A stretch of DNA of 64,000 bases from NCBI GenBank assembly GCA_033002965.1, contig JAURVB010012673.1:1-64000 (forward strand). The letters run 5' to 3'. This document shows, one piece after another, positions 23,667 to 35,221 of the stretch; the stretch's first letter is position 1; every line of letters begins with the position of its first letter. The notes under the pieces were generated by a model. The model was not told the DNA's origin and did no database searches. It was given only the letters and a program-made list of their open reading frames with translations. The DNA comes from Piper betle. Taxonomy: Eukaryota; Streptophyta; Magnoliopsida; Piperales; Piperaceae. The translations under genes were made by a program, and so were the position numbers.

Positions 23667-26550
23667 GATGAGGATACAAATTAACATAGCTTCTAAGATA
23701 ATTCCAAATAATCATATTATATTTATATTCAATATTTATTTGCTTAAATTGATGTTCCATGCAACATAAATATATCTCCAATTATGCTAAGTTTATGTAA
23801 GTTTGAGTACATGTTCAGTGTTTATCAATCAATTTTCCAATCGTGTTCAATCGATGTGCAGTTTAAAATTATGCTTCTCATTATTGTTTACTACTAAAAA
23901 ACATAATTGGATGTAGGTATACTTAACTTTGCAGTGAAATTTGGATTGATGTGATTTAATGTTACTTCACAAGTTGTTTCGATTTCAATCGCCGAGAGAG
24001 AAATCAGTTTCCATAACCTAAATCCCCAAAGTATTTATAGATGAACAACACAACTCCTGCCGGCCCAATAAGGAACTCTTCTAACCAATTGATCCTTATT
24101 TAATTAGGATTCTTTTTTTATTTTATCTTGATTAAAAAATAAACAGGGATTTGGGATTCTTCCCATATTGGGCGTATTTATAAATTACGTTCAACAACTA
24201 CAAATACGAGCATCATTGTTATGGAGTGGACAAGTTTATACTTGTTAGCAGGTTGGACTTTGATAGCATAGAGGAATGGAATGGACTCAAGGGCCTTGCT
24301 ACCGCAAAAGTTTCTTTAATGATTTTGTTTTAAGTGCTGTGATAGCGGTCGGGCATTCATCATCGGTTTATTTTTGTTATTGTTATTATTTCTTATGTCA
24401 GGTATTTCTAGTCAAATCTGATGAAAAATGGGTCAAAGAATCACCAAATCACGTGCAACTTGTGCTGATAGTTTGCCACCCGACATCCGACGACTCTAGG
24501 CAACAGCCAGCAATAGACATTAAACACGATTCAGATCTAACTCATGGATACAACTTTGGTACACGTTGAAATTTAGTTCGCCGTAACCGCAAGATTAAAT
24601 GCTTTACAAGTTATACAAGCCTAGTTGTCAAAAAGAGTGTAAGAATCGATGAATGACCTGCCTCTCATAATCTAAACTTCCGGCAAATGACTAGGTGTAT
24701 ACAATGCCAGAGAAATGATACTTGCCAGCTAGTCGTTCATGCAAGTTACAAACTAAGTATGTTGTTATTGTTTCATGCTAGTTTTTTTCACAATTCTTTA
24801 AAATTACTTATCAATAGCCACTTAAAGTGGTTTAAACTAAAACCACAAGTTTTAAATCAGTCCATTCAAAGAAATTAATCGCGCCCATTCACGTGGTATG
24901 TTGTTCATATTAAAAAGTTTTGGGAGTAAAAGAAACTTAAATAGGATTTTATCCTTATTTTTCTACCGGTATTACTTCTGTACATGATATCGCTGTCGTA
25001 TACGTACGTATATCCTAGATCTATATATACTAGGACTAATAAGTACATGGTTTTCAAAGAGATGATACATTTCGGATCGGCAAATCCCCTGTTTAGCAGA
25101 GGTAATGATAAGAGGGAAATGGGGACCAGTGCCCCCAAGTTGGCTAGGGGACCACAGTGGACATGAGTGGTAAGAGAAAGATTGTGGCCGGACAGTGTTA
25201 CACGCCATTTTGATAGGCCTCTTTTTGTCGTCAGTGTTCATCCACGTTAGCATCGTTGGTCTGTTTGCGACCTTGTCCAAGGAACTATTACAAACCAATC
25301 GTACTTCACACCTGATCATCATGCCAATTTGGACAAACAGACTGTATGATATAAATTAAACGTGCACATCAATATAATCATTGGGAAAAAAACGTGCAAT
25401 ATAATGTCAGTCAATGGAGGTAGTTTGTTGGGTTTAGTTTAGAATATTAAAGGAAGGTAGTTTGAGGTGTGGGAAACTATATTCGTAATTTAAGAGGCCA
25501 TTAAATTAACAAAAAGAAAAGGACCATAATAACCGTCTTTTCATAAGTTTGTAGATCTAGGTAGATATATGGCCTTGTCCTTTTTTTATAAAAAATAATA
25601 AGAAATATATAATTGTATATCATGATTTCGTTTTCCTGTCATCTCCCGCGCGACGAGCAGTACAGTACCCTTTTTATGTTAACTTGAGCTGTGACGACAA
25701 CTGACCTCGCCATCAAGCTCCGCAGCCGGAAGGTTTCATGTGCAAAGCCTATGGTTCGTGATAATTATATTGATAATCTTAATAATTTTATGGTAATTAC
25801 TAAAAAGTAATATTAGTTTTTTATCATACGCAGAGGAAATAACTAACCTAAAATTATCATGAACCTTTCTTAACAAATATCATTAGCTTTTTTCCGATAA
25901 TGCTTTATTTCGTAACTATGTGATTATGACGTTTATTTGTGGGCTCACCGAATGTGACGAGATGAAAAAATGGGCCTGACAAGGTACACATCGCTACTCA
26001 TGTCAAGAATTCATGCCGCCGGCCCAGCCCTCCCCCTTTCTGAAGAAGGACTGCTCATCAGGCCAGTGCGGCCCGGCCCATTTGAGCTGGCTCGTAAAAA
26101 TTAAGTCAGAGTTACGCATAAAAGTAGGCCGATTGAGTTCAACTGGACATTACATTCGACTGAAAAAAAGCCAAATCAAAGCTTGACCCAAAATGGGCTG
26201 GGCTGGGCTTTGACCTGCTCAATTGGACTTGTGTCGAAGTTCGATATTACACTTAAAGAATAGGTTCAACAGGCTTTTGCCGAGTCCAGACTGACCTCTA
26301 CTACAGGTCTTCACAGGTCCCCCAGCCCTCCATGATGGGCTTTAAGCGGCTATATTGGGATATCCAAGCCCAGCCAGTTGGGCCATGCCAGGCTAGGAAG
26401 GCCCATTTAGCACCTCCAGCAACGGCACACAAACCCAAGTAGTCACAAACAAGTCAAGGGACTTAGACGTAAAAACAAAACATGGGTCAAAGGGGAGTAA
26501 ATAATAAATAAATAAGTGTAATAATAATACCCTTAAAAAGAAACAAAAGA
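23667..26550. other. Intergenic DNA
   Basis: No gene was recognised on either strand. Between about 26000 and 26400 there are repeated GGGCTGGGC and GGCCCGGCCC-type words but no clear element. The last 150 bases precede the VQ gene and include TTGACT (26556) and TTTGACC, which fit W-box cores (inference). Confidence 0.4.
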
Positions 26551-26708
26551 CTTTACTTGACTTGGCGCCACCCTGCGTCCTCCACTCGTCGCTTTCCAAC
26601 GCTACCTTTGACCGGCCACTTCCCTTCCCGCCCCTCCTGCAGAAGGAGAAAAACCCCTTCCTCCTCCTCTAAATTTCCCGGTGCTGTCCTCCGTCTATCA
26701 CCTTGCTC

Positions 26709-27265
26709 ATGGACAAACCTCCACCTCCCAAGCCCACCACCAACAACAAAGGAGACCACATCCTCAAGCAACTCAACAAGAGCTCCCTCAAAATCACAAA
26801 GCCAGCGTTTCACCTTCGCAACCCACTGGATCCACCGCCACCCCCACCTTCTGCTTCCACCACCGCCTCTTCGGCACAAGCCACGCAACTCCCCCCGGTC
26901 TACAACATCAACAAAAACGACTTCCGCGACGTGGTCCAGAAGCTCACCGGCATTCCACCCTCGCGGCCCGCCGCGTCGCCCGCCGCCCCAGCCTTCCAAC
27001 CCAAGGCCCCCGAATCCCGCTTCCACCGCTTCCGACCGCCACCCCCTTTCTCCCCCTCCCGCCTCTCCCCGCCGTCAGCGCCGCCTCCGAGTCTCCCATC
27101 TCCGCCTACCTCCGCTTCCGTTATAGCTCCATCGCCGCTAACCCACCCTTCGCCATCCCTCCGGTCCCCCTCTTCTCGCCCACCGGCGGGCAGCTGGGCT
27201 TCCCGTCGTCGCCTGGGTTGTCGGTGTCGGTGCCCGTGCCTAGCCCCCGATGGAAAGATGTCTGA
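26709..27265 (+). pseudogene. VQ-motif protein, IKU1/VQ14-like, with apparent frameshift
   Basis: The start is ATG at 26709 (MDKPPPPKPTTNNKG). Residues 65-81 hold the VQ motif, YNINKNDFRDVVQKLTG, the FxxxVQxLTG signature by which these plant nuclear proteins bind WRKY factors. The frame then stays Pro-rich through ESRFHRFRPPP (about 103-112) and loses family likeness. A second frame offset by one base supplies the expected end: LPAVSAASESPISAYLRF, later FSPTGGQLGFP, and the closing VPVPSPRWKDV before a stop at 27263-27265. This end is typical of IKU1/VQ14-like proteins, which act in seed-size control. A one-base loss between about 27039 and 27070, in C-rich sequence, explains both halves. It may be a real mutation or a homopolymer base-calling error. 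No introns, as usual for VQ genes. Confidence 0.8.
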
Positions 27266-27866
27266 TTTAGAGGTGGATGAGGTGTTTGTCTTCCTCGTTC
27301 TGGAATGGATTTGGGAAACAAAGCTGTTCCAGTTGTATGTTTTCAATCGCTATGTACATGTACGTTTGTAAATAGATGGAAAACGAAGGCCTGTGTTTTG
27401 TTTAGCCCCTAGCTTTGGATGGTGGGTCATGTCTTTGATGTTAAAACATGATCTCATCTTCAATTTCAGCTCTCTGGGTTGTGTCAAAATCATCTTATGG
27501 TGTATTTTGTATGGCTGTTGGTCACTAGTTGTATCTTGTTTATTTACTCGTTATTACCGCAGGAAAGTTCTGGGGTTCTCCGTTGAAAGATAAAAAATGG
27601 GAAAATGCGTGCAGATTCGGGTTGTGATATATATCAATTTTTTTGTTTGTTTTTTTGTTTTCGGATTCGCGATCGGAATTTTTTTGGGTTCTCGCAGCCA
27701 GGTTGATTTTGGCCCGAAATATTTTTATACGCCCTTTAATGTTTATTTAATTACCTGTTAATCCGAAATAAATTTTAATTATAATATAATTTAACATAAA
27801 TCTTAATTATAATATAAAAGTAATATTTTTACTTATACAAAATAAAAAGGTAAATATTATGAACTA
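27266..27866 (+). other. VQ gene 3' flank
   Basis: Probably the 3' UTR and downstream AT-rich DNA. No other gene is visible. Confidence 0.35.
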
Positions 27867-27874
27867 GTTAAATT

Positions 27875-29098
27875 CATGGTTGCATGAATCGGAATCGGAA
27901 TCGGTCTGAATCGGCCAGGAATAGGTTCAGTTGAATCGGTTCAAATCAGTCATATACAAAAATTTGCAAACTCAGTACAGAAATACCTGAAATACATAAT
28001 TATATAATTTCTCAACATAAATACACAAATTCAAGTATTTATACAACAATCACAAAGGTATGTAATTATGACAATACAACGGTCAATTACAGTTCCTAAA
28101 AACCCTAGCATATCAACACTAGCACATCAAAAAATTCATCATCAATCAAACCACTACCAAGCAAATTTTCAAGACTTCCAAGCTATATTAGCACATCACA
28201 ATTTGCACATCACGATTTGCACATAGCACATACTCGCACATCATAATTTACCGCACACACAAAATTTCAATTTAGACATCACAATTTCCACTTCATATTA
28301 ATCAAAATTTCAATTTAGACATCACAATTTCCACTTCATATTAATCAATTAGAACATCATAGATAACAATTTGCACATCGCAATATTCAATTTCAATAAA
28401 AAAATCTAACTTTACCCAAATTTTCGGTCGGAGTCACGGCGGAGGGCGGAGCTAGTGGTCGGAATCGGGCGAGCGGTGGCGTGGCCGGATGTGAGCTGAG
28501 CGTCGGACGGCGGAATCGTGGCGGAAGCGTCGAGACGGCGGAAGGTTGATAACTGTCGGGGCGAAGCGTCGGACGAGCGGTGGGGTGGTCGAACGGTCGG
28601 GCGGAGGGTCGGACCGACAGAATCGCAGCGGAATCGCGGCGCTTGCGTCGGCCGGCGGAAGCCGACTTCGGGCGGCGGTCGCGAGCGTCTGCGGCGGAAT
28701 CGCGGCGGAGGGCGGAGCTGAGGTCGGAGTCGGGCGGCGGTGGCGTGGTCAGACGGAGGAGGCGGAGGGAGGACGGCGCAAGCGCGGCGGAGCGAAGCGA
28801 CGGCGGAATCGGGGGAGGGTATGATTTAGGTTTTAAATCCAAATTACCATTTTACCCATACTTAATTAATTTAATAAAAATTATACCTAGGGTATTTTGG
28901 TAATTTCTAAAAAATCGATTCCGATTTAAATCGGCTGATTCCGATTCCGAGTTAAATCGGTCGGAATCGGCCGAAACGGGCTGATTCACGACCCGATTCA
29001 GGGCCGACTCGAGTCGGCCCCGAAATCGGATCGGCGCGACGCCGATCCGATTTAAATCGGCCGATTCCGCGCGGAATTGGCCGATTCGTGCATCCCTG
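27875..29098. mobile_element. Non-autonomous hAT-like element with perfect 8-bp target duplication
   Basis: The element is bounded by GTTAAATT on both sides (27867-27874 and 29099-29106), an exact 8-bp duplication as hAT transposases make. The left end is CATGGTTGCATGAATCGG and the reverse complement of the right end is CAGGGATGCACGAATCGG, 15 of 18 matching. Both ends are rich in repeated AATCGG words, likely subterminal transposase-binding repeats. The interior has AT-rich repeated AATTTGCACATC words (28130-28380) and a strongly GC-rich block (28430-28830). No transposase is readable. Frames in the GC block are not taken as genes. Confidence 0.85.
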
Positions 29099-29106
29099 GT
29101 TAAATT

Positions 29107-29359
29107 ACATGTGGTAAAATAAATTTTACTTACCATAAAAAATATTAAATAATTTAAAATAAATTTTAATTATAATAAAAAATAAATTTTTATTAATTAA
29201 AAATAAAAAATAATATTATAAAATAACATGTGGTAATGGACGTGGTAAAATAAATCTTAATTATCATGAAAAGGTATTAAAAGATTCGAAATAATTTTAA
29301 TTGTGATAAAAAAGTAAAGTTGTTATTAATAAGAAATAAAAAATAATATTATAAAATAA
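29107..29359. repeat. Degenerate AT-rich tandem duplication, period about 133 bp
   Basis: ACATGTGGTAAAATAAATTT at 29107 and ACGTGGTAAAATAAATC at 29240 begin two units. Both end AATAATATTATAAAATAA. They are AT-rich and non-coding. Confidence 0.55.
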
Positions 29360-30015
29360 TTAAATGATATGTAAAAATATTAAATTAAAAGTTTTCAGTT
29401 TTCTATACATTAATATATAGGTTTTAAATTATTATTATTATTAATTATTAGAAGAGCATTAAATTATAATTCCACCTAAAATAAGAATTTTAAGAATATT
29501 AATAAATTTTAATATATTTATAATTATTTTATCGAATTAATATTTGCTACTTAATATTGTATACTTAGTTTAGTTTTTTACAGATTTTATATATTTATTT
29601 ATTTACATAATTTTATTTATTATTAAAAAAATTAGAGTATAATTTTATTTGGATTTAAAGTCTTTAAAAATTTAATTTATTTAGTCATTAAAATCATTTA
29701 CTTATTAAAATTAAAATCACTTTTAATATTTGTACATCACTATATTTTTTTTGTTGAAATGAAATAAATATTAAATATTTTTATCAAAAATAATATCGTA
29801 GTAATTTTGAAATTAATTTTACCTCTTCTCAACCTATATTATTAATAAATTTTAAATATATCTCGTCCATGCGCGGGTTTAGTTAAGTTCGTAAGGTTGT
29901 ACCGTTGGAAAAAATTTTGCTTTTATTCTTGTTTAATGCATAAATGTAGTAGGGAGCAAAGTAGCTGTATAGTTGTGCCTATCACGTGGACGGTGCTTTT
30001 GTGCTAATGTTTAAT
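29360..30015. other. AT-rich intergenic DNA
   Basis: No gene or recognisable element. Confidence 0.4.
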
Positions 30016-32056
30016 TAGAGGTGGGCATCGGTTGGACGGACATCGGACAAGTTATTATTCGCATTTGTTCAAAATTTTATCGGACAAAACTTGTTCGATC
30101 GAGTTAATATATGACTTGTCTGTCGGGTCCGAGTAACGTCCATGGACAGTCCGAAATCAAACCCAATTTCTAAACCCTAAGAATGAAAACACTGTTCATA
30201 CCACCACCTCTACTACAACGTCCTGCCACCACAACCTCTTGCCCCCGCCCTCACCCACCCTCCCCTTGCCTCCGCCAAACCGCCACCATCGCGACTGCAC
30301 GCCTCAGCTCCACCACCCTTTGCACACTGTGTCTGCCGCCGCTTGCCTTCGCTCCCAGCTTGGACCGCCTACCTCTACTGGACCGCCACCCTCTGCTTGT
30401 GTCTCCACCACCCTCTGCGCACCATGTGAAAATCCACCGTCGCCTACCTTGGCTGCCCTGCGTTCGCCACTCCCGCCTCCGCCGCTCCAACCTCCGCCGC
30501 CGCCTGCCTCTGCCGGACCGCCACCCTAAATATCTGCCGCTGCCTACCTCGTTTGCCCTGCCTCCGCCGCCGAACTGCTGCCACGACGCCGCCAGACTCT
30601 ACCGAACCGCCGCCCGTTGCCACTGTGTATATATCCCTTAGATTTATCCTAGGTTTAGTTTATTTTTTATCTAGGATTAATTCTTATTATTTTATAAGGT
30701 TAGATTATTTATATTTGGATGATAATGTAAAAAAATTTATACTAACGAAATTTGACAAACATGTATAATGTTTATTCAAGTGTTATGAAGTCTAGAGTTA
30801 GATGTATGTCAAATAAGCCCATTATTGTAATTGAAAGTTCATCAAATGTTCGTCCTATTGGCGGCTTAAGTAAGAGATTGCAATGAGTAAGTAAGTTGAT
30901 TATGGAATGTTCATCAAAAGTGTAAAACCCGTGACTCGAGTCAGAGTTTTACGGGAGTGAACCAGTCGGTTCGAGTCGAGTCAGCTTCATGGACCGCGAG
31001 CTGGGTTGAGGCCAGCTGTGAGTTATGAGCAATGAGGGTCATGTATGCTCAAGTGTATGATGATAACGCCTGAAAGATGATGAAAAAAATGGGTTATCAA
31101 GTATATGGAGGTATGCAGTATTGATTGTTATTTTTATTTGATCGAAGAATAGTTTTAGGCCGAATAACGAATTAGGACGCGTTTGACGATATTCGGGTGG
31201 GTTATTAGTTATAGAGCATGTCATTTGGATGTTATTGTGTTTGTTTTATTTTATAGAATTTTTCCATATTTTTCTAGATTTTTTTAGAATTTATTACGAA
31301 CTAGTTATTATTTTGACTCGAGTAGGAATCGAGTCAATACTTATTTACGAAACTGCCACTACAACACTTCTTCTTCTTCCCCGACCCTTCTTCCACCCAA
31401 ACCCTCGCCGCCACTGTGGTGTGCTGCCGCCGCCACGGCCGACGCCGCCTGCCGCCGATCAACGCCGCCCCGCCCCGCCGTGTCGTCGCCGTGCCGCCCC
31501 GACCAACTCCGGCCACCGTCGCGCCGCCACGACGCCGGAATCGCCCCGCGAAGCCGCTTCGGCCGTCGCCACTCCGGGCCTGATTTCGCCGCCGTCCGGG
31601 CCGCTCCGCCGCCGCTGTGACGCCGACGACCACCCCTCGCCGTCGCCGACATTTCCCCCATCCTCCAGACCGCCGTCGAGGCCGGCCGGAGCCCCGATTG
31701 GAGAACGCCGCCGCCGCCGCCCGTTTTCAACGCCGCCGCCGACGGCCATCGCGGCCTCGGTTGCTCTGTTTGACACCGCCATCGGACCAAGCTCGTCGAG
31801 CTGGTGCCGATAGACCCCCTGATTGCTCCGTCCCGAATCGTCGCCGGAAAACCGTCGGAATCCGCCGGAAAACCGCCGACACGCGCCGGAAAACCGCCGG
31901 AACCGTCGGAAATTGGATTCGTGGGAAATTCGCCGGATCATCCGCCGAACGCACCCGGTCCAATCTGATCGGACTTCGGACGCCGCTAGGTGCCGAATTC
32001 GAGTTTTGAGCCGCGAAACGGAAACCCTAGCCGTCGCCGATTTTCGACGACGCGAG

Positions 32057-32515
32057 GTATAATTTATTTTAATTTAATTATTTGAAAGTTTTGATTATTA
32101 GAATTGCATGCTAGGATTGGTGAATTGTGTGTTATAATAATATATATAAATGTAGATTTGATTAAGGATAAAAATATGAAATTTGTTTGATTGTGTGGTG
32201 TTAAAAATAGAAGTTATGAAACTAATTAGGGTTATTAAGTAATAATCATGATCTAATGCAAACTAGCCTAATTAGACTTGCTAGAATTGATATAGATTGA
32301 TGTGTGTTGATTGATGAGTGATTGGGTTGATTATGTGCATGCTATAGGATGTGTGATTCATCATGCGGGCGTTAGTTTTTAGCTTGATTGTGTAGGTACG
32401 GTGTAGGAGCTCGCCGCCTAGGCGCGTGGACCCGTTTGGAGCTTCTACCAGGTCCGTTTAGGACTCGTTCTCTGTTTTACACTACTCTATTGTTTATTTG
32501 ATTTATCATGTGCAG
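32057..32515 (+). other. Intron-like segment conserved within the LTR
   Basis: The donor GCGAG|GTATAATTTA at 32057 follows a GC-rich AACCCTAGCCGTCGCCGA stretch. The acceptor CATGTGCAG ends at 32515 and is followed by GACGAGTTAAGTGG. Equivalent donors stand at 14961, 18666 and, reversed, about 150. Equivalent acceptors stand at about 15319, 19022, 21260 and 49132, with the following GA(C)..GTTAA(G) kept. Splicing is inferred, not shown. Confidence 0.45.
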
Positions 32516-32663
32516 GACGAGTTAAGTGGCGTTTTATCGGATCCCACTTAACTCGGGCCATTTAGCCAACGGTTCTTTTTCGGATTAATAACCCTCGAGG
32601 ATGAGATCCCTCGAGTTTGTTTTCGAACTTCAGATCCAGCTCACGATGCCTTCGGGCCTATTG

Positions 32664-32670
32664 TATAAAT
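32664..32670 (+). promoter_or_regulatory. TATA box in the solo LTR
   Basis: TATAAAT in the setting GGGCCTATTG..CCCAACCCAGGCC, matching the TATA region of the 5' LTR at 15463. Confidence 0.45.
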
Positions 32671-33779
32671 CCCAACCCAGGCCTATATATATATAGTTTT
32701 CGTGTTTTCGGTGAGAGATGGAATGAGGGTTACTTGCGGCCACGTCTTCAGATAGGGCGTGTGCCCGGAAGAGCGGGCTCTGGAGCTGGGGAGAACCCAC
32801 TTCGTTCCCGAAGGATCCGGACAACTCCACCTTTGAGTTCCTCAAACCCGGAGAAGTGTGGAGGTTTACGGGTACTGCAATGCAGCGCATGTCTAGACTT
32901 GTGGTTCAAAGGGTACTGAAGGCGACTGCCTGAGAGTGCTCGGCCTTTGTGCTCAAGGCCAGGAGTAATATGGAAGGTGCAGAGGGCGGTAAGGAATGAA
33001 ATTTGATGCGAGAAGCGATAGAGAAATGGCCAAGGTATGAGGATGAGAAAGATAGGGGGACGCTGTCGACCCGAGGGCGACGGCCCGACGGCGACGGCTC
33101 CCGTATGTGCCCTGATGAGAGTTCTTGAGGAAGTATATGGTTTTGATTCAACAGGAGAGTTTGCTCTCCTGTGCCAGATTGATATTAGTTATTTTCCGGG
33201 CCGGTAACACTCGTTACTGACGGTTTTTCTATATATATGTAGGTGAGGAATGCGAGCGATGAAAGCTGTCGGGACTGCGGAGGAGCAGCACGGAACCGCG
33301 CACACATGTACCTGCCGCGTGTAATGTATAATGATGGTTGTTTAATGCTGTGTGGATGATTATTACCATGTTTTTGTCTTGATGAATTACTTGTTATGAA
33401 ACGAACTGATGAATATGAATGAGTAGGGAGCCTTGGAGTTCAGACTCGGCTCGGGTAAAAATGAATGAGATAATGATTTAATGTCATGGTAGATTATTAT
33501 GTGTTATCGTATTTTCATAAAATATTATATATTTTCTTTTGGTTTCTCATTTATTATTTTGTCTTGTTTTTGCTTGTACATCACAGCATGCATGTAGGAC
33601 CGCGTTAGAACCCAATCATTCTCATTTATGCATTTCATATTTGCATCTTCATCTTGAGACGCCGAGAGTAGATCCTGGTCGGCTTAACCGAATCTAGTAG
33701 ATTAACGAACGGTTCGGTCGCCGGTGACATTTCCGGGTCGGTTCACGGGTGAGCCGAAACGGGGTGTTACAAAGAGCCA

Positions 33780-33970
33780 ATAAGGACGGATTTAGAAAGT
33801 TATTTTGATGAACCAACTATTCCTTTTGTGGATGGAGTAGATGAGCAATTTAATATATTGTGATGGTGGAGATTGAACATAGTAAAATATCCTATTTTAA
33901 GAAAAATTGTTCAAGATGTTTAGTCATTCCTATGTCAATCGTTACCTCCAGAATCCGCATTTAATTGAAA
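33780..33970 (+). pseudogene. hAT transposase C-terminal dimerisation region, decayed
   Basis: The plus-strand reading gives TDLESYFDEPTIPFVDG, then FNIL, a stop, WWRLNIVKYPILRKIVQDV, then VIPMSIVTS after a one-base shift. This is the recognisable (L/Y)L....FD.L.WWK.N..KYP.L...A.D.L..P.S tract of Ac/RICESLEEPER-type hAT transposases. Stops and shifts make it inactive. The upstream part ends at the LTR insertion at 33771. Confidence 0.75.
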
Positions 33971-34381
33971 TTTTGAATGTTTCACCATTGGCTTTACTTG
34001 TCATTTTTATGCCATTTCACATAGGAGATTGTTGGGTCTTAATTGTCAAGTATTTCTGGCTTATAATAAGAGTTACTTTTATCCTACGTATGCCATTTTT
34101 GTTATTTAAGATATTAAATATTAATTTTATGTATGAACTTAATTAATTTACTATATATTACATTTTAAAATTTTTATAAACTATAATATTAGCCTTACAA
34201 ATGTGGAAAATATTATATTGTTGATGTAAAATATCAGATATTCAGTCAGTCATTCGGTCAGATAAAGAAATGTCCATATTTGGTTTATTTTAATTCGTTC
34301 GAATTCGGTCGGTCAAATTTGGTTAGACATGCTTCGGACTTCGAACGGACGGATCAATTCAGACGTCCGCACCCACCTATA

Positions 34382-35140
34382 TTTGACCCTGTCAAGTAGT
34401 AGCGTGGATGTGATGACGGTCACAATTGGGGGGGGGGGGTGGTTGTTAAGTTCATGTCACAGATCTTGGGTGTGACCTTTGTCTGTACGACATTTAGTGC
34501 TTTATATGCCCTTGTTGCCTTCAACCATAATCCACATATAAATCACTCGATCAATTTTACCAACGGATTGCCACTTGGGATTATTTAAACAAATTAATAG
34601 ATGTACTTAAGGTTGGTTTAATTGGCTGTGTGTAAATAATATGATAATTTTAAAATACTCAATCTTATTAAAAATAAATATATTTAATGTATTTTATATG
34701 AAAATAATATAAAATAAATTATTTTGTATTTAAATTAAATACAATTACATCTGAATAAAAATATAAAATAATTATGATCATTTCTAAATAAGTCGCTCAT
34801 GGACTCTTTTATACGCAATTATTATTTTTTAATCTCGAAAGATAAGAAAAAAAGAAAATTTTTTCACATAGAAGAAATTACATAAGTGACCCACTTGATG
34901 ATAATAATTATTAATTTAATATAAAATATAATAAGCATGTACTAAGTTTTCTAAAAAATATAATTAGCTTATACTAGTTTTAGTAAATTTAACCATTCAA
35001 AATTGAAAATAATTAGTATCAGCTACTTGTATAAGCTAATTTTAATGTCGACTATTAATTTAAAAAAATGGTCAGACGATAAATATACTTTTGTATATAT
35101 TAAAAAAATTATAACCATACAATTTGAACAGGTAAACAGA
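34382..35140. other. AT-rich intergenic DNA
   Basis: It contains a run of 12 G at 34428-34439. No gene. Confidence 0.4.
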
Positions 35141-35221
35141 TTTGAAAGCAACTGACTAGAGCCATACTAAAGCTCCAAATTCCTTTTAAAATTTTCATGT
35201 AATTAATATCTGATATATATG

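Larger units (their letters stand above)
30921..33771 (+). mobile_element. Solo LTR of the long-LTR family (2.85 kb)
   Basis: It starts TGTAAAACCC and ends GGGGTGTTACA, with near-match 5-bp flanks AAAAG and AAGAG. It has all family blocks: GAGGGTCATG, GATGATAACG, a GC-rich block (31370-32050), the donor GAG|GTAT at 32057, GGGCGTTAGTTTTTAGC, AGGAGCTCGCCGCCTAGGC, the acceptor TGCAG at 32515, a TATA box at 32664, CTCAAACCCGGAGAAG and GGTAACACTCGTTACTGACG. It has no primer site or internal region, so it is a product of LTR-LTR recombination. It interrupts the hAT transposase relic. Confidence 0.8.
30016..34381 (+). mobile_element. Decayed hAT transposon carrying a solo LTR
   Basis: The left end is TAGAGGTGGGCATCGG and the reverse complement of the right end is TATAGGTGGGTGCGGAC. 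Both resemble the (C/T)AGGGGTGGGCA ends of plant hAT elements, with GGACGGAC-type words just inside each end. The 3' half keeps the C-terminal dimerisation region of an Ac-like transposase (33780-33970). A 2.85 kb solo LTR is inserted at 30921. No matching 8-bp duplication was found. The Pro-rich frame at 30183-30641 follows an AAACCCTAAGA motif and may be a leader or captured sequence. Confidence 0.6.

Noticed and set aside
28393..28903. Long frames on both strands in GC-rich DNA
   Set aside because: They lie inside the non-autonomous hAT-like element and overlap on both strands with low-complexity composition.
30183..30641. 152-residue Pro/Arg/His-rich frame
   Set aside because: Low complexity, inside the hAT relic, with no motif; overlapping frames are equally open.
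31229..32062. Overlapping frames of up to 194 residues
   Set aside because: They sit in the GC-rich block of the solo LTR and are open in several frames on both strands.
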